From NCBI GenBank assembly GCA_010279815.1, contig QEOQ01000508.1, positions 968,254-1,032,253 of the forward strand: a DNA stretch of 64,000 nucleotides, given 5' to 3'. Below, piece by piece: positions 1 through 12,772 of this stretch. Numbering within the stretch: the first letter of the stretch is position 1; each line of letters starts with the position of its first letter. Source of the DNA: Brachionus plicatilis. Taxonomy: Eukaryota; Rotifera; Eurotatoria; Ploima; Brachionidae. The notes beneath the pieces were generated by a model that saw only the letters and a list, made by a program, of their open reading frames with translations, had not been told where the DNA came from and did not search any database. Position numbers and translations under genes: made by a program.

Positions 1-108
1 AATAGGACAAGTAAAAAAAAATATAAAAAATAATTATTGGAATTGCTTAAAAAGTAAAGAAAGAATCAGTTAGTGTGAATGAGTGAGTTCATTGATTTTA
101 GCTCCAGC

Positions 109-209
109 TTATATGACTTTTGCATAGTTGATATTTGGTATTGGTAACTGCCTTAGTATTTGATATGCTTTGGTGGCTGGCGTGGTGTTGATAATGAAAA
201 TCCAATTAG
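109..209 (-). CDS. Exon-like segment, possible 3'-terminal exon of an unknown gene
   Basis: On the minus strand an AG acceptor (after ...TTCCAAAG) is followed by a 33-codon open stretch ending in TAA. It reads roughly NWIFIINTTPATKAYQ then ILRQLPIPNINYAKVI. Base composition is less AT-biased than the surrounding DNA and the codons look protein-like. No upstream exon was found in the window and no family is recognised. It could be chance or an old repeat; confidence is low. Confidence 0.22.
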
Positions 210-211
210 CT

Positions 212-3200
212 TTGGAAAAATTTTTTTGACTTTAATATCAAATATTCTTCTTATCCTATATCGAGTCTTTTTATTAACACTATTCAGGATTGAAATAGCA
301 TAGAAGCGCTTAAGATTTTATTTTGGGTGAAAACAGGAAATGAGGTATATAAACAATAACAAAAAAAGCTTTACTGCTTCAAACAATCTAATAACAAATA
401 ACATATAGCATGCCAAATCATAAGAAATTTAAAAATGATACTTAATTAAAAATTTTTGATATTTAGAAAAATAAAGAGATTAAATATAAAAAAATTTAAA
501 GATGCATTTAATCTTGACTACTTATTTTCAAGATCTATATGAAAAAATAAAATCAATTAAATATTTATAAAAACAGAATTTTTTAATGAATATTCATTTA
601 ATGTTTATAGGTATAAAAAAGAGATGCTCATTTATTTTGAAAAAGACTTGAAAATAATGAAAAAAATGAGTTTAAGAAATTTAATTTTTAACTTAATTAA
701 ATTTGTCAATTTTTAAAAATCAACATGAATTAAAACATTCTTTCGAAGTTCAAAAAAAATCTTATTACTTAATTTTTTTATCTCGATTGCATATCAGCAT
801 AAAAAGAATAATATTTTTTAAATCAATCTATTTAATCATATAAACATTTTATTTTTAATGCTAGAAATTTGTTTTTTATGTTTTAAGGTAATGAAACTTT
901 TGAATAAATTAATTTTAATTTTCTCTTTATTTTAAGATTCTACTCCAGCTAACATGGTTACCTAATTTAAGATAATTAAATTTTTTATTTTATAAGCTCA
1001 AAAAATAATCATATAATTTTCAATGTATTTTTTCATACCAAAATAAGTTTTCAAAGTGAATAATAATAATTCGTAGGTGAGCATTAATATGTTTTTTAAA
1101 TTAAAACCAATTTAAAAAAAAAGCAAGATCTAGATATACTGTAAAAAAAATATATATATATTGAGATGCTCAACGAAAATGCTTTTGTAGAATTTTTGTT
1201 TGATTGTCCTTGCTTTGAACACATCAAAAACAGTTTTCTTGTGATCGTTTTTGAAAATTTAAAAAGTATTTTAGATTTCAAAAAATTTAATCTAATAAAA
1301 CTAAGCAAATAGTAGTAAATTGACAAAAGTTAAATATTTTAATGAACATTTTTTTTTATAATAAAATATTAAGTAGCAAAATCAGATTTTCATTCGAAAT
1401 TTTATTAATTTTATGAAAATATGAAACCGAAATAATAATATCATTGTGTAATGTGATGATGAAGGTGATTTTTGATGAATTATTTTAATTGATAATATGG
1501 GCTAAAAAATGATTAATAATAGAAAAAGTCATTTGCATCCGATAAATTTAAAGTTTATTAAATCATTTAAGATAATAATGCCTTGGAATAAATCGATAAA
1601 TCATTTTGATCATTATTTTGATAAAGTTGGAAGATAAGCAATCAAATTATAGAACTTTTTATTTGAAATGACATGTTTTATAGTGTTTTCCATTAAAATG
1701 GCTTAAATATTTTCTGCTTATTACATGATAAAACCTATTTTAGAAAAAGAACGAGAAGCTTTTTTCTTCAATATAAAATTGTTTTCTTTAATTGAAAAAG
1801 ATCGGTTTAAAACATTAGCACTAAAAAAAATTATTATGGTTTTTTTGAGCTTAAGTTTTTAAAAGATTTATTTTATCTATTTTAACAAAAAGCCAAATTT
1901 TGTTATTTAATATTTATCAAAAATAATTAAAAACACGGAGAGACTAAACTTTATGAGAATGAATTCTAGGCAATATTTGTCAATTCATTCAAAAATCATA
2001 TTAATTAAATTTTCATATGCTTCAGAATGAGTCCGAAACAGAATTATTTGAAAAACAAATATATTAATTAATTTGCGTAAAAAACATATGTCTCATTAAT
2101 TATTTTAAAAATTTTCTTGGTGTTTTTTTAGATAAAAAAAGAAACTGAATCAATTTACTAAAAAAAATTGATTTGAAATTGTCATTTTTTTTCTTACAAT
2201 TGGGTTCCAAAAATTTATTGATTTGTATTTATCTCGATTTGACTTCCTTTGAGTCTAAAATTTCATTAAATTTAATCATGATTAACTATATTAGCTTAAT
2301 GCAGATAATTTGGTTAAATTATTATTGAAGATAATAAAATGGAATACTAATGGAATGAAATAGTAATTTAGATTGAGGCATTATCGAATTTTTTTTTTAA
2401 TCAACAAAAATCAATTTATATTCAAAATCTAAAAAATTTATCCGAATTTAAATAAGGCACCTTTTTTATGGTACTTCTTTAAAATTCACCCAACGTTTTT
2501 TTAAATTGTTTTTGTTAGAAATGATACTCATTATCTTATTGATTTAAAGCTTTAGATTCTCGATTATAATTTATAAAGTTATTTAATTTTAAATATTTTC
2601 ATAATAAATATTAGTCAAATATTAAAGTAATTTTACTTAATTTGAATGATGTTGTTTTTTATAAAATATCTCATAATCACTCTTAACTCAAACAAACGTC
2701 AAACATTTTTAGCTTAAACTTTGACAGTTAATTAGTTGTACTTTTAGAACGTTGAATTATTTGATCAATAATTCACTTTTTTTTTTTATAAATGAAATAG
2801 ACAATATCGAATTTATGAATATTTTTAATCAAGAAAAAATATTGTGTTTTTTTAAAAATTAATTCTAGCGAAGCAACGATTTTTGACTAATTAGAATAAA
2901 TATTGAAAGCAGTGAAAACAGCAGGAATTTTACTTTGACGCAAATTTTATAGATAATTAACACATATTTTTTTTAATTTAGATAAATTAATTTTTTTTTT
3001 AATTAATTTAATTTTTGTTTTTTTTTTAATTTAAAATTCAAAGATCATTATTTCATCTGTACATTTTTTTTATATCGCAATAATTTTTAATAATACCTCA
3101 TAGATAAAGATTTTTCTTAATTTCGGTAAATTTTTACTTTATTTACTACTGATCCTAATGAAAAATTCAAAATTGCTTGTCTAATATTTTATTTTTATTG

Positions 3201-6200
3201 CTTCTTCGTGATAAAATATATCAAGTTTAAGAAAATTGTTAATAATTAAACAATTTAAGTTTTTTTTTATTTTTTATAATGCATTTAGTTAAAAGAATTC
3301 GTGAGTGTCTTGATGTGATTAGATATAATGAGTTTTAAAGGAACTAATGTTTATGTTTATTTTCTTAGATGAGATTAATAAAAAAACATGATTTATAGAC
3401 TTATATTGAAAGTAACATCGTTCTAGATCAGATGATCAAATATCGCGCTCAATAGCTGGTAAAGATTCTAACTTCAATATTTGATATACACCTTTGAAAT
3501 TATTCGAAATTCAATTATTTAAGATAAAATTCAAATATTCATATTGAATTTGATTTGATTGTTCAACAAATTAAAAAAAAATCAAGTTATTTCAAATGTG
3601 TTTTTTTAGTTCTTAAACGAAGCCTTTTGTGTTAAGAAAAAGTAGCAATCGGTCTGAACATTAATTCAGTGTTTTCGGTGAGCTAATTTTTATTAGAGAA
3701 CCGAACGCTTAAAAAAAAATAATTGCATATTTTCGATTTATAAAAAAAAAGTTAAAAAAGACTGCCTCTTGAGTTAATCTAAGAATTTGTAACCAAGTCA
3801 ACAGCTTTTTCTTTAACCAGATTTTATTAGTTAACCAAAGTTTTGAACAAATATAGCCTTTATGTAATGAAATAAAATAAAATCTTTCTTATTATAAATG
3901 TGATGAATGGTTCATGCTTGAATTCACAATAATGTTTTTTAAAAATGAATTTTTTATAATATCAACTCTATTACAAAGAAATAAAAGAAGTGGAATGTAA
4001 TTTAGAATTAGATATTTATGAAAAATTCCATTTGCTGATATTTGATCAAATCTTACAAATAATAGCTAAAAAATCTAAATTTAAATGTAAATATTTTGTA
4101 AATAATTCAAAAACACAAGTTTACCTTAAAGGTAAATTTTATCGTATATTTTTTTTTCTATTAGAGCTTTTTCTTTGCATTAAATACACCAAAAATTAAG
4201 GTATTGCTTTTTGAAGCTTTTTTTTTATCAATTTTAACATTTTTTTTCAAATAAATTTTTAAAATTAGTTTTCATTAATAAAAATGGCTTATTAAAAAAA
4301 CTCACACACAATAATTCTATCATGATTCGTATTCTGTTATTCTGATTTTACCTGAAGCCTGCTATAGTATTGCTAGTTGCCATAAGTTTCTCTTCTCAGC
4401 TGTTAAACTTTTATTTAAATAAGATTTTAGATGACAGAAGGCTTCAAAACCATGGATACTTTACTTAGAGGTAAATTGATTTATTTAAATATTGTAGTTT
4501 TTCTAACAGTTTTTTACTTTTTTAAAGGCCGCGAAATTGTTAGGTTAAAAATTTTCGGTCAAATTACCATTCATTATGATTGAGCCAAGTATTTATTCAA
4601 AGTTTTAAATGGTAAAATTTTACCGAGGCTTTTTAAATAGTAAAAATCTTTTCAAAAGTCATATTTTACCTAAAAATGAACAAAAACATGCTTATGTTAA
4701 CCTTTTGTTCAAATTAATGATGATAAACAAGAAAAATATATTATTCATTAAAATTCTTGCTATTAGCCACATTAAATTTTATTGGGAAATTTATTTTGAT
4801 TTTGAAGAGATGCTTTTATAAATTAATCGTTCGACAAACTTGATCGTGAAAATCAAAACTAGTCTCTTTAAATCAAAAAGGTATATCATTTTCAAGAAAA
4901 GTAATCTTAATTATATTAAGATTAAATAATTTAAAGATTTTTATTTAGAGCTAGTCACAAGGACACTGATTTGGAAGATTAATTCAAAAAAATGCTTTAT
5001 TAGTTGCTAAATGTATTCTCTGGCCATTTTATTTAAAAAATAAATAAAATAATTTTTATAATATGAAGGTCTACTAGTTTAGAGTTTAACAAGTGAAAAA
5101 AATTATTCTAAATTCCTACGGTTCATAAAGATTTTCGCAGAATTAATTTGCGAATGATAAACTAGTATTTTGTTAGGATTTGTTGTATTTTAAATATTTT
5201 CTTTTGCAAATTTTTTTTTGGAAAAACAATTATTGGTTCTATATTTTGTTTGCACCGTCATTTCTCTAATACCCAGAAGAAGGCAATTAAATCAACTTAT
5301 GAGTTTTGAGAATTTGTTTGTTTAAAATATTAATTTTTGGGATTTAGCACTTAGGCTTTCTAGAATTATTTTATTCAAGCAAATAAGTTGTGAGCTAGAA
5401 AGAATTTTTACAGATCACTTGATTTTATTAAAAAGCAAAACCGGACATAATAAATGTATAAAATATATTAAAATTTATTGCTAGAATAATTAAGCCAACA
5501 AATCGATTAGATTGAAGATAAATTGAGTTTGCTGTGCAGTCAGGCGCGACTTTAGTGGAAGGCTCTTGAAAATAAATCCTAGAAACTTTTAATCTTCATG
5601 ATAATCAGAAATAAGTAGAATTAGTGGAAAAAATTTTGATTAATGAAAAAAACAAAAATTAAAAAAATACACTTCACTATTAAGAGTTTTGTTTCTAAAA
5701 AATATGGTTTTTTGATTTAGATTTATTGTTTTGGATTGTTTATTGGAAACGCTTTGAGATTGTATTTTGTTGGTTATTTTAAGCTTAAAATCGAATCATT
5801 TTAAAATTAGAAAGACCATTTACTTACACACTACACTATAACTTGGTTTTTACTCTTGTTTTTTTTTTATTTTTGATTATAAACATTAGTTTTTGCATAA
5901 CACAAATTTTGATTTAAGGTTTTAAGATTAGTTTTGAATACAAATCTAAAAAGGGCTTCGTATTAATTATTTTTTTTAATATCGCTTTTATTTGCCAAAA
6001 ATAGTCCGATTTAAAGGTTTTCTTTGCCTAATTGATTTAAAAAAAAAACGAGTCACAATCTTTAGAAAACCAAAGTTCTTGTTAATTTTATTTCAGATAT
6101 TTTTGTTTTTAAATGTTGATTTTTTTAGATAAAATTGATTTTTTTTATCAAAGAATTTTCGTTTTGTTTTTCCTGGAATTTGATGTCATGAAAATTAAAT

Positions 6201-6480
6201 TTAATCAATTGTATTAAAAACAAAAGTTTTGTTTAAGAAAATATCCATGAATAAGAAAAATCTGCACATGACAAAATTTTCAATATTATTTTTGATACTA
6301 ATTTCAAAAAAACAATTGTTTACTCTGATGAAAATTTATTCCCATTTGAGTATTTTTTTAAGTGAAAATCTCTATGGCATATTTTAACAAAAGAATTTAC
6401 ATCACATTTGAATGCAATTTGGCTCGAAAATTAAACAATTTTAATTAATTCTATTTTTTGCATATTCTAGATACAAACAA
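212..6480. other. Long AT-rich stretch with no supported gene
   Basis: Homopolymer A and T runs dominate. Short open frames at 1096-1326 (-), 3990-4199 (+) and 4609-4821 (+) are Lys/Asn/Phe/Ile-rich with no family signature and look like chance ORFs. A few short GC-richer patches, such as 5535-5570, are bounded by AG but too short to call. No RNA gene or clear repeat was recognised. The last part presumably holds the promoter and 5' UTR of the phosphatase gene; an acceptor-like TTCTAG at about 6465-6470 would allow a 5' UTR exon. Confidence 0.6.
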
Positions 6481-6501
6481 TTTTCACTGATGAAAATTTA
6501 G

Positions 6502-9500
6502 ATGATATTGAAAAAAATGTCCTCAGGTCGCAGCAGCGGTGCCAACTCGCCATCATCATTTGCCGATAAGGCAGCTGAGACAATACAAAAAAATTTTCGT
6601 GGATTCAAAGACCGGCTCAAGGCTAGAGAAAAAGCAGCATTTAACATACAACAGTTGATCGAGTATTCTGAGGAACAAGACCATTTAAATCTTAATAAAT
6701 TCTTTCTAAGATGGATAAAACTAATTAAGCACACTGATAATGATGAAATGAATCGATACATCTCTAATTCGATTCAAGACGACTTTATGAAAATAAGAGA
6801 AGTGGACATAAAAATTGAGGCAAACTACACAGGCATTCATTTGAATGAGGAATTTTGTGAAGCTGATTTCGAAAAATTGGTCAACTCGTTTAGAAATGAA
6901 CAAATTTTGCATACCCGGTATGCACTCATGATCATCAATAAGGCCATTGATTATTTGAAAAATCTACCAAATGTTAATGAAATAAATTGTGTCGAAGATC
7001 CCGAACCAGAAAACTACGAAAATGAGTTCAAAGTTAATGTAGTAGGAGATTTGCATGGACAATTTATTGATTTATATACCATTTTTGATCTCAATGGTCT
7101 TCCTTCGAAGAAAAACATTTACCTATTTAATGGCGATTTTGTTGACAGAGGAGCACAGCAATGCGAAGTCTTGCTCACTTTACTTTATGGGTTAGTCCTC
7201 TACGGTGGAAAGTACAATAGCTTTTTTCTCAATAGGGGCAATCATGAAGATTATGGATGCTCGGTTAGATTCGGTTTTAAGGAAGAAGTAATGACAAAAT
7301 ATTGCTTGTATTCAAAATTACTGATGAAAAAATGCGCTCAAGTATTCGTTTTACTCCCGCTAATGTCTATTGTCTATCAAAAAAGTATCAAGCAGCAAAT
7401 CAATAGAATACTAGTTGGTAATTATTAGAATAAATTGTATCATTTATATTTTTTACATTTTTTATTTCAAAATTTTGTTTAGTTCATGGTGGTATATCAA
7501 AAGACACTGATTTAAATATGATCATGTCTTTGCAGCGAAATAAATATCCTAGTCTTGATGGGACTTATTCAGGTTCAACTGATTTGGAAAGAAAAGAAAA
7601 ACAGCAAATGCAAGATCTTCTTTGGTCTGATCCACAAGTAATATTCAATCAATTTTTTTATTTTTAAATAAATCACCTTTTTTAAAATTACCTTTTAAGA
7701 ACAGCTTTGGTTGTACTTTTAATAGACAAAGACATATTGCTAAACAGTGAGTATTAATTTTTGATTATAAAAATTATTTGTACATTTAGGTTATTTGAAT
7801 CGAGGAAAAAATTTTATCTATATTTTTTTTTGTTGGTAAAAATTTTAATTTTTTGATAATTATTTAAGATTGAATGTACACTTCAAATTCTGTATTTAAA
7901 TTGTTTTTGATATCATTTTGAAAAAAAAAAAATTCTGATTAAGTCAAGAGTATTGAAATTCAACAAATGCAATTGTTGCATTATTAATAATTGTCTGATG
8001 AAGTTTTTTATTAGCGGTCTATTAAAAATAATGTAATTGTTTGTTGTATTTTTTTTAACTTTATAAAAAATTTTTATTCCGAATTTCACAAAGCCAGGAT
8101 CGAATAAATGGGTCTCAATATGCTAATAATTTTTTTTAAATATTTCAGGTAAAATCGAAAAAAAAAATAAAAATATTTAATTAATTACATCTGAGATAAA
8201 ATTTAAAAAATATAAAAAAAGAATTTAAAGAATTTCACTGCAAAAATTACTAAAACAATAGGCCAAATTAACATAAATTTGGTTGGGAGACATGTTTTCT
8301 ATAAATGTATGTTTTGAATATGTTTTAAAAAATACTTCATGAATGCATCGCAAAAAAATACGTAGAATATCAGCAAAATCATGAAATTTATTCTCAGAAC
8401 TATAAACAAATTTGTAGCTTTTATTTGAATTCTTTCTAATTTCTGAATGTCCTTTTTAGTATAAAGACACAAGAATATTCAAGATGGAGTCTCTCAAAAT
8501 CAATGCAGAGTTACTTGAAATTTTTTGTGGTCCAATACTTCAATGCTTTTCTGAATTGACTAAGGATCATGCTCACCCTGATAGCAGCTGACCTTGATTG
8601 GAAACTCCATTTTAAATCCGAAAAAGTGGTTATACCAAGATCACGCTCCAAATCAATTATTTCAAGTGTTTTACCATTCATGCTAATTTTAATGATATTG
8701 ATAGCCATAAGCTTTGTTTTTCATCTTTAAAACTTAAGTGCCAAATGTGACCAATAGACCAAGTTATTAAGTAATGTGAAAGACTAGCTAAACCAAGAGA
8801 ATTCTTGATGGTAGAGATTAATTTGGAATCATTATCAAAAAGCTTCCATAATTAGTAAAAATTATAAAAAACAAGATCTCAAGAAAAAAACCTTGAGAGA
8901 CTCTACTTAGAACGTCTGACCACTCTGAAACGACTTGGCCTTTTGTCTCCTAACTATTAAAAAATCTCTAAATATTAAATGATAAGCAATTTTTTTTCGA
9001 TTGACTTAAAATTTTGATTTTTTTTATAAAAAGTAAAACTATGTCACAAGGTTAAAACTGTTTTCGACAAGAATGAATTCGGCATGGAATTTATTGACAT
9101 ATAGTAATTCGAGATAAAAAATAAAAATTAATTTTTGAATTTTTAATTATTTATAAAATATTATAAAAGATTGTGGTAATTTTTAATTTTCACTCAAATC
9201 TATATTTACGATTTCAAAAATTAAAAATTAATTCTCTGCTTTTTTATTGTTTAGAAAAAAATAGATGGCTTAACAAATTTTTTGGAAATTTAAATCTTAA
9301 TCAAATCGTCTTGGCTTAATTGATAGTCTTAAGTTAGAGAAATCATATACAGAAAAAGAACTTATAAAAGTGTGTTCTGGTCGGACTTAAAGACGTAAGC
9401 CAGGTTAAAATTATTAGGAAGAGCAGTCAAATTAAGCTATTTCTAATTTTTACTTCTGATAAAAGATTATCTTTTCTTAAAAATATAATTAAATAGATAA

Positions 9501-10716
9501 ATTAATTAATTAAAATACTTTTATTGACATTTTTGTATTTTTTCTAGTATTATTTAATTAATAAATTTTGAGTCTAAATCAAACATTTTGAAATTTAAGC
9601 TACTTGTTCAAATTTTACTTGTCGAATCAATTATGTCGAAAACATATAAAAAAAATAGCCTTGATTATCTAAATATCTTTAACTTAAATGCTTAAATATT
9701 TTTTTCCTAAATATCTTTTAGATGCAATTTTTTTAATTTAGATCTTTTTTTAAATTTTTTGAAATTTTTGATTTAAATCTTTAATATTCATCAATTAAAT
9801 AATAAGTAGAAATATGTCAAAATCAAGCTTTTTACAATTTTTAATGTAGTTAAAATAGCTGAAATTAATTGCTTTATATTAATTTTAAATCATGTAGAGA
9901 ATATCTTATTAAATTGATCAAAACTTAAATCTTTTTTTTAGATTCGGTCCAGATGTGACAGAGGCCATTTTGGAAAAATACGGATTTTCGCTACTTATTC
10001 GCTCTCACGAGTGTAAAGTAGAGGGTTATGAATTTCATCACAACAATAAATGTATCACAATTTTTTCGGCCTCTAATTATTGTGGTGGAATTAATAAAGG
10101 CTCAATCTGCATTATACGCCCTAAGCAAAAATTAGAAATTAAACAATTCATAGCTCCTGGATCCGGAGAACTTGACAAGCATAGAGTTGAATTGTTTGAA
10201 ACCAAAGCAATTCGTGGCCTCAAAAGATTAGTCTTTGCAAATAGAAACAATATCAGAGAACATTTTAAAAAATTAGATCCTAAGAATACCGGATATTTAA
10301 GTTTGAGTGATTGGTCGATGGCATTGACCAAGGCAATGGGAGTCGAAAAGATACCATGGCTTAGATATAGGGATAAACTAGTTGATTACAATCCCAAAAA
10401 AAATATGGTCAAATATGAAAGTAGTTTTGATAATTGTGATATATTGTATACATTTACCACTGAGCATAATGATATCAATGATGCATTGGCTCGATATAAA
10501 GAAACTCTAGTGGCTTTATTTAACCTAATTGATGATAATCATTCAGGAACAATTAATTTACAAGAGTTTGCCAATGCTTGTAAAATAATATTTTTAGATC
10601 AAAATGAGGCTATTAGTGACGAAGCAATCAAATCAATGATTGAAGCAATGGACACTAACAAAGATGGAAAAATAGATTTGGCTGAATTTACTCAAGCTTT
10701 TATTATCTATACTTAA
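6502..10716 (+). CDS. PPEF: Serine/threonine protein phosphatase with EF hands (PPEF / rdgC family), 4 coding exons
   Basis: Coding exons 6502-7417, 7483-7637, 7700-7746 and 9942-10716 join in frame to 630 codons, close to fly RdgC and human PPEF. An IQ motif near residues 24-40 should bind calmodulin. The PPP metal-binding signatures follow: GDLHG (182-186), GDFVDRG (211-217), RGNHE (245-249), HGGIS at the exon 1/2 junction, then RSHE and SASNYCG in exon 4. The C-terminus has a degenerate EF hand near 485 (DPKNTGYLSLSD) and two canonical ones near 570 (DDNHSGTINLQE) and 610 (DTNKDGKIDLAE). The family dephosphorylates Ser/Thr under Ca2+ control; RdgC acts on rhodopsin in fly photoreceptors. 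The third coding exon is only 47 nt; the last intron is about 2.2 kb and carries a LINE relic. ATG 6517 is an alternative start. Exon ends are inferred from GT/AG, phase and family alignment. Confidence 0.92.
8396..8930 (-). pseudogene. Decayed non-LTR retrotransposon (LINE RT C-terminal region) inside the PPEF intron
   Basis: Minus-strand frames show pieces of the region after the reverse transcriptase. 8511-8708 reads IDLERDLGITTFSDLKWSF, the conserved LGV/I...DLKWS motif of CR1/Jockey-like LINEs. Farther on, 8400-8470 reads TKKDIQKLERIQIKATNL, matching the usual LEKVQRRATK motif. A degenerate GVPQG-like segment (RVSQGFF) lies near 8890. Frameshifts and stops separate the pieces, so the copy is dead. 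It lies antisense to the host gene. Confidence 0.7.
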
Positions 10717-11131
10717 TAATCATTTTTTGTAAATATTTACTAACCGTTTTATGATTATTCCGTTGATTTTTAGATCACTCACCAATTAATTTAAAATAAT
10801 TCACTTAAATTTAATCATTCCTTTTTTAAAATTTTTAATGGCGACAAATTTTTACTTAGTTTTTATAGTTTTTTGAAATAAAATTTTTAAATTTTAAATT
10901 AATTAATAAATTTTTTCTTCCAGTATCTGAAACAGGATCTGAATGCTTCAGAATCTAAATTGTTTATTTATTTATTTTATTTAAATAAGAAAGCCGCAAC
11001 TAGGGCGAATAAATCTAAAATAAATCTAAATTATTAACAGGTGATGCATAATTTATGGCAATAAGTTAAACAATAAATAAATAGATAAATAAAAGAGATA
11101 ATTATTTCGTGTTTTTTGCATCATTATTTAA
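10717..11131. other. Downstream flank of PPEF; no gene seen
   Basis: AT-rich sequence. At about 10965-11090 a short GC-richer patch (GCCGCAACTAGGGCG) lies between TTTATTTATTTA-type and AATAAATAAATAGATAAATAAA tracts. This resembles the 3' end of a short retroposon with an A-rich microsatellite tail. No coding signal. Confidence 0.45.
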
Positions 11132-11267
11132 TTATTTGTTAAATGAATCTATATTACTAAAGAGTTCGGATTTTACCCTAAAGTTTTCGATTCGACGCAA
11201 TTCGAGCACATTAGGAAGGTTGATATCCTTGGTCACAATTTTTTCACGATAACTCAAACATAATTCG
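11132..11267 (-). CDS. Exon-like segment, possible 3'-terminal exon of an unknown gene
   Basis: On the minus strand a good acceptor (TTTTTTCTAG) is followed by an open stretch of about 45 codons ending in TAA. It reads ELCLSYREKIVTKDINLPNV, then LELRRIENFRVKSELF, then SNIDSFNK. The stretch contains CpGs and balanced codons that are unusual for the local intergenic DNA. No donor-bearing upstream exon is visible within the next kilobase, where transposons have inserted. No family is recognised. It may be a real last exon, or a relic. Confidence 0.3.
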
Positions 11268-12167
11268 CTAGAAAAAATTTAATTAAATTGATTTTATATC
11301 AAAAATTCGAAAATTATTTTATGCCTTACATATGAATTGTAAATTTTGAAAAAAAAAAAACAAAAAGAAAAATTAAAAGTTTTTAAAATTTTTTTTGTTT
11401 CTACAAAATGTATCAGCTTATAAATAAGAATTTTGAATAATTTTTTAATTTATGCAACGATTGCTTGAATTAACTTTTTACAAAATACAAATATTTCAAA
11501 AATACTTAACCATCGTAAAAAAATTATTATTAATTATTATTACGAAATGCTAATAATAAAATCATGGGGTCATGTCCAGAGTGTTCACCAAAAAATGTGA
11601 TCATAGGTATCATGTCCAGAATGTGATGATTTTGATCACCAAAATATTAAGTGTTAAGTAGTGTTAAGTGGTCAAAAATTGATAACCAAAATTTTTACTG
11701 ATCACATAAAATTTTTTGTGTTGAAATCAAAAAATTTTTTCATTCTAGAAATTTCATATTTTTTTTAATTTTAATTGTTAACATTGAATGGAATAAAAAA
11801 CAAAAAAAATTGCAACTCACCTTAATAAACTATAAGTTTTTGAAATATATATTAAGATTATATATACTATAAGTTTCAAAAAAAATTAAAATCTAAAAAT
11901 CTATAAGTATTTAAAAACCGTAAAAGAAAAGGTAGTTTTTTACAAAAAAATGGCTTTGTCTCCTGTAGAATCGTCCGAAGAAGCTAAATTAGCTGAAAAA
12001 AAAGCATTAAGCAAGCATTCAAATCGGCTGGCAGACCTATCCGACAAGTCACTTCCGACAAGTCACTTCCGACAAATCCCGATCCGACAATTTTTTATTT
12101 AACAATTAAATAAAAAGTTACTTTTCCGACAAAGTCTTGTAAGTAATATCAAATAAAAATTGTCCAA

Positions 12168-12490
12168 AAAAATAGTATTGTCACCAAATTAATTTTATAA
12201 CTGATGTGTCTCATAGTTACAACTTTCATTTTTTTAGCTTATTTACTTTATTTTGATTCTTTTTTTTTATCTCATTTTATTAACTTTAATTTTATTTTTA
12301 TTTTATTTTATTTTATTTTTATTTTATTTTATTTTATTTTTATTTTATTTTATTTCATTTTTATTTTATTTTTTTTATTTTACTTTTTAACTTATTCTGA
12401 AGGAGCTTTAGCTCGGTACAGAAAATAAATAAATAAAAATAAAAATAGTATTGTCACCAAATTAATTTTATAACTGATATGTCTCAAAGT
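12168..12490 (+). repeat. Insertion flanked by 50-bp direct repeats; retroposon-like tail with (ATTTT)n tract
   Basis: A 50-bp sequence (beginning AAAAATAGTATTGTCACC) occurs at 12168-12217 and again at 12441-12490 with two mismatches. Between them lies about 220 bp made of an (ATTTT)n tract (about 12290-12390) and a GC-richer end, GGAGCTTTAGCTCGGTACAG, followed by AAATAAATAAATAAAAATA. The same end occurs inverted at 57545-57575. This looks like a short LINE/SINE 3' end whose insertion made a long target duplication, or like a local tandem duplication. Confidence 0.5.
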
Positions 12491-12772
12491 CAAGATAATA
12501 CTTTTATTGAGTTTAAAACCACCAAAGGGAAACTATATATTGGTTACTTAACTGAAAAGTATCGATTTAAATATGAATCGAAGATAATTGGATACAAATC
12601 TTGAATTTGTAGTGAAAACGAATCTTCTGGTTGCCTAGCAACCATTAAAAAATTTGAAAACACTATTACCAAACAACCAATTACTGATTTTGGTCACCAA
12701 ATAGGCAACAAAAAAATTCTAGAAATTAAACCAGATCTTAAACCAAGGACGATTATGAAGGAAATTGAATAA
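12479..12772 (+). pseudogene. FLYWCH zinc-finger fragment with an in-frame stop at the conserved Trp position
   Basis: From ATG 12479 the frame reads MSQSQDNTFIEFKTTKGK, then LYIGYLTEKYRFKYESKIIG, then YKS followed by TGA (12602-12604). It continues open to TAA 12770 with ICSENESSGCLATIKKF and a later GH pair. Order and spacing match a FLYWCH finger (K/RG..L...GY.Y....... W.C......C.a.......H). The TGA sits where Trp is expected, a single G-to-A change. FLYWCH domains bind DNA and often occur in MULE-derived proteins. The fragment is within the nested element. Confidence 0.6.

Noticed and set aside
8511..8708. Independent small gene inside the PPEF intron
   Set aside because: Motifs match the post-RT region of LINEs, with further LINE pieces in shifted frames on both sides.
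12204..12428. Membrane protein ORF (Phe/Ile/Leu-rich)
   Set aside because: Translation of an (ATTTT)n microsatellite.
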